Positions 62,010-64,000 of a stretch of 64,000 nt of DNA are shown piece by piece. The DNA lies in contig NZ_CAMAPC010000006.1 in assembly GCF_945859825.1 (NCBI RefSeq), positions 175,346 through 239,345 on the forward strand, given 5' to 3'. This DNA is from Pseudoalteromonas holothuriae (GTDB taxonomy: Bacteria > Pseudomonadota > Gammaproteobacteria > Enterobacterales > Alteromonadaceae). A model generated the notes under the pieces. The model was given only the letters and a program-made list of their open reading frames with translations, had not been told where the DNA came from and made no database searches. A program made the translations under genes and the position numbers. Numbering within the stretch: position 1 is the stretch's first letter; each line of letters opens with the position of its first letter.

Positions 62010-63062
62010 ATGCTAACTCATCTAACCATAGCGTTAGATATGATGGGGGGCGATTACGGCCCCCGTTCATCTATCCCGGCAGCAGTCACTGCTGTTAACA
62101 AGCATTGTAATCTGGTGCTGCTCCTTTGCGGTAACGAAGCCGTTATCAGCGATGGCCTTAGTAAGCTCGACTCACTTAATCACCCTAGATTAGTCATTAA
62201 ACACTGCACTGAAGTCGTTACTAATAGCTGTGAACCAGCGCATGCCTTAAGAAATAAAAAAGCCTCGTCAATGCGTATCGCACTGGATTTAGTCAAATCT
62301 GGTGAAGCACAAGCTTGTGTTAGTTCTGGCAATACTGGCGCGTTGTTTTTTATGGCGCATTATGTATTAAAAATGCTGCCTGGTATTAAACGTCCTGCAT
62401 TGATCTCTGCCGTTCCCACAGAAAAAAAACAACCTGTGTATCTGTTAGATTTAGGCGCTAATGTTCACTGTGATGGCCAAACGTTATTTGAATTTGGCAT
62501 TATGGGGTCCATTGTTGCAGGTCAAGCGTTAGATTTAGCTCAGCCTAAAGTGTATTTACTCAATATTGGTTCAGAAGATATAAAAGGGCATGATGGTATT
62601 AAACAAGCAGCGCAATTGATGAAAAATTGTGAGCACATTAATTATCAAGGTTACTGTGAAGGCAGTGATATGTTTTCTGGTAAAGCCGACGTGATAGTGT
62701 GTGAAGGGTTTGTTGGTAACGTCGCGCTTAAAACATGTGAAGGCATTGCTAAACTTATTATGCATAAGTTTACAAAAGCACTAAAAAAGCATGCTTTTTA
62801 TCGTCTCATCGCATTTGTCTTACGCCCTATAATAAAAAAGCTCTATAAAAGGGTGAACCCCGACCAGTATAACGGTGCTAGTCTGGTAGGATTGCGGGGC
62901 ATTGTTGTGAAAAGCCATGGAAATGCTTCAAATAAAGCATTTCTTGCTGCGATTGAGGAAGCTGCCCAAGAAGTAGAGCGCTGTATTCCAGAAAAAATTC
63001 AAGCTACTTTTGCGCACATAGCATCAAAATCAGAACATCCGTCATCGTCATTCAGCAAATGA
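62010..63062 (+). CDS. plsX: Phosphate acyltransferase PlsX
   Basis: 350 residues. [59 protein letters not shown], and [24 protein letters not shown] segment. It converts acyl-ACP to acyl-phosphate, the first step to phosphatidic acid via PlsY. 11 bp after rpmF. Confidence 0.96.
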   Translation: MLTHLTIALDMMGGDYGPRSSIPAAVTAVNKHCNLVLLLCGNEAVISDGLSKLDSLNHPRLVIKHCTEVVTNSCEPAHALRNKKASSMRIALDLVKSGEAQACVSSGNTGALFFMAHYVLKMLPGIKRPALISAVPTEKKQPVYLLDLGANVHCDGQTLFEFGIMGSIVAGQALDLAQPKVYLLNIGSEDIKGHDGIKQAAQLMKNCEHINYQGYCEGSDMFSGKADVIVCEGFVGNVALKTCEGIAKLIMHKFTKALKKHAFYRLIAFVLRPIIKKLYKRVNPDQYNGASLVGLRGIVVKSHGNASNKAFLAAIEEAAQEVERCIPEKIQATFAHIASKSEHPSSSFSK

Positions 63063-63116
63063 TTTACTTTTGTCTAGAATTCACGTGGCGTAACTATTAC
63101 TAGAAGAGCACTATAA

Positions 63117-64000
63117 ATGTCACAAAGAATTGCACTTTTATTCCCCGGTCAAGGCTCTCAAGCCGTTGGCATGTTGTCAGAACTGTTAGAGTCATCAAAG
63201 GTTGTGAAGCACACATTTGCTGAAGCTTCTGCTGCATTGGGATATGACCTTGCATCGATGGTGCTACAGGGGCCTGAAGACGAGCTTAATCAAACACACC
63301 GAACGCAACCTGCTTTATTAACTGCAAGTGTTGCAATTTACAGGTATTGGCTTGAGAGTAATCAAGGTAAAGACGTCATTATGGCAGGCCATAGTTTAGG
63401 TGAATACTCGGCTTTAGTTTGCGCAGGGGTATTACCATTAAGTGAAGCAGTAAAGCTGGTTGAAAAGCGCGGTTTATATATGCAAGAAGCTGTGCCTGCA
63501 GGTGTTGGCTCTATGGCGGCGATCATTGGTTTAGATGATGCGGCCATTGAGACTGCATGCGTTAATTCGGCGCTTGAGCAAATAGTGTCGCCAGTTAATT
63601 ACAACTCTCCTGGTCAAGTTGTCATTGCAGGTCACAAAGAAGCAGTTGAGCGTGCTTCACTAGCGTGTAAAGAAGCCGGAGCAAAACGTGCATTGCCATT
63701 GGCTGTAAGTGTGCCCTCACATTGTGCATTAATGAAGCCAGCGGCACGAAAGTTAGCGGCAGATTTAGCTGATTTAGAGTTCGGCAATGCATCGACAGAA
63801 GTTATTAATAATGTGGATGTAACCGTTTCAGTATCAGAACAAGAAATAAAGGATGCACTAGTACGTCAACTATATAGTCCAGTTCGTTGGACGGAGACAG
63901 TTCAACTATTGGCAAAGCAAGGTATAACACAAGCATATGAGTTTGGACCAGGTAAAGTTATTACTGGCCTAGTTAAACGAATTGATAAATCTGTTGCTTG
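63117..64000 (+). CDS. fabD: Malonyl-CoA:ACP transacylase, cut by window end
   Basis: 294 codons visible, open at the window end; the full protein should be about 310 residues. Motifs FPGQGSQAVGM, active-site Ser 93 in MAGHSLGEYSALVCAG, and the His in SVPSHCALM. It loads malonyl groups on ACP for fatty-acid synthesis. It follows plsX by 54 bp with no fabH in between. Confidence 0.97.
   Translation, partial: MSQRIALLFPGQGSQAVGMLSELLESSKVVKHTFAEASAALGYDLASMVLQGPEDELNQTHRTQPALLTASVAIYRYWLESNQGKDVIMAGHSLGEYSALVCAGVLPLSEAVKLVEKRGLYMQEAVPAGVGSMAAIIGLDDAAIETACVNSALEQIVSPVNYNSPGQVVIAGHKEAVERASLACKEAGAKRALPLAVSVPSHCALMKPAARKLAADLADLEFGNASTEVINNVDVTVSVSEQEIKDALVRQLYSPVRWTETVQLLAKQGITQAYEFGPGKVITGLVKRIDKSVA

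Overview
The window is a gammaproteobacterial chromosome segment of Alteromonadales type, most likely Pseudoalteromonas. This rests on the AT-rich coding style, the synteny rne<->rluC-(HAD)-yceF-yceD-rpmF-plsX-fabD, the yejK/yejL/yejM-like neighbourhood, and the protein sequences. The genus is an inference from resemblance; no search was run.

Left two thirds (1-42159): one very long locus, all on the + strand, for a contractile P2-type tail, with its left end outside the window. No capsid, portal, terminase, integrase, replication or lysis gene is visible. It therefore looks like a tailocin or tail-like injection particle, or the tail half of an unusual prophage. The structural core is compact and ordered (32587-42159): unknown 202-aa protein, baseplate V, PAAR spike tip, W (gp25-like), sheath FI, tube FII, chaperone E and out-of-frame E', tape measure T, then U, X and D. 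Upstream lie stacked receptor-binding modules: (1) fibre, tip and small accessory protein (1-4464), plus an orphan fibre-tip fragment (4881-5582); (2) J-I-collar, two Mtd_N-like fibres, a tip and an accessory protein (6124-10822); (3) J-I-collar, two very large mosaic fibres and a DUF4376 chaperone (10919-21057); (4) a DUF4815-type module more typical of T4-like or jumbo phages (21706-27673); (5) J-I-collar, a short fibre and a tail-assembly chaperone (28338-32512). J, I and the collar protein are each present three times, which is the most unusual property of the window. The modules are separated by REP/REPIN-like arrays (two in one orientation, two in the other), by a repeated element carrying a GGTCA-N4-TTGACC dyad, and by hairpins just upstream of the first gene of most modules.

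Middle (42160-55217): ordinary chromosome. lysR and aceK overlap on the - strand, followed by a DUF4124-like secreted protein, a YejM/PbgA-like membrane protein with a reduced periplasmic part, and yejL, divergent from yejK. Next is a - strand lipoprotein operon (COG3014-like, LpoB-like, LPP20-like), divergent from another LPP20-like lipoprotein and an MltC-like lytic transglycosylase; the set points to cell-envelope or peptidoglycan work. A TonB-dependent receptor remnant lies in the following gap.

Right end (55218-64000): rne, with a 10 x 16-residue repeat in its C-terminal scaffold, diverges from rluC. Then come a HAD phosphatase, convergent yceF (Maf), and the lipid-synthesis operon yceD-rpmF-plsX-fabD, with fabD cut by the window end. 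fabH is absent from its usual place between plsX and fabD.
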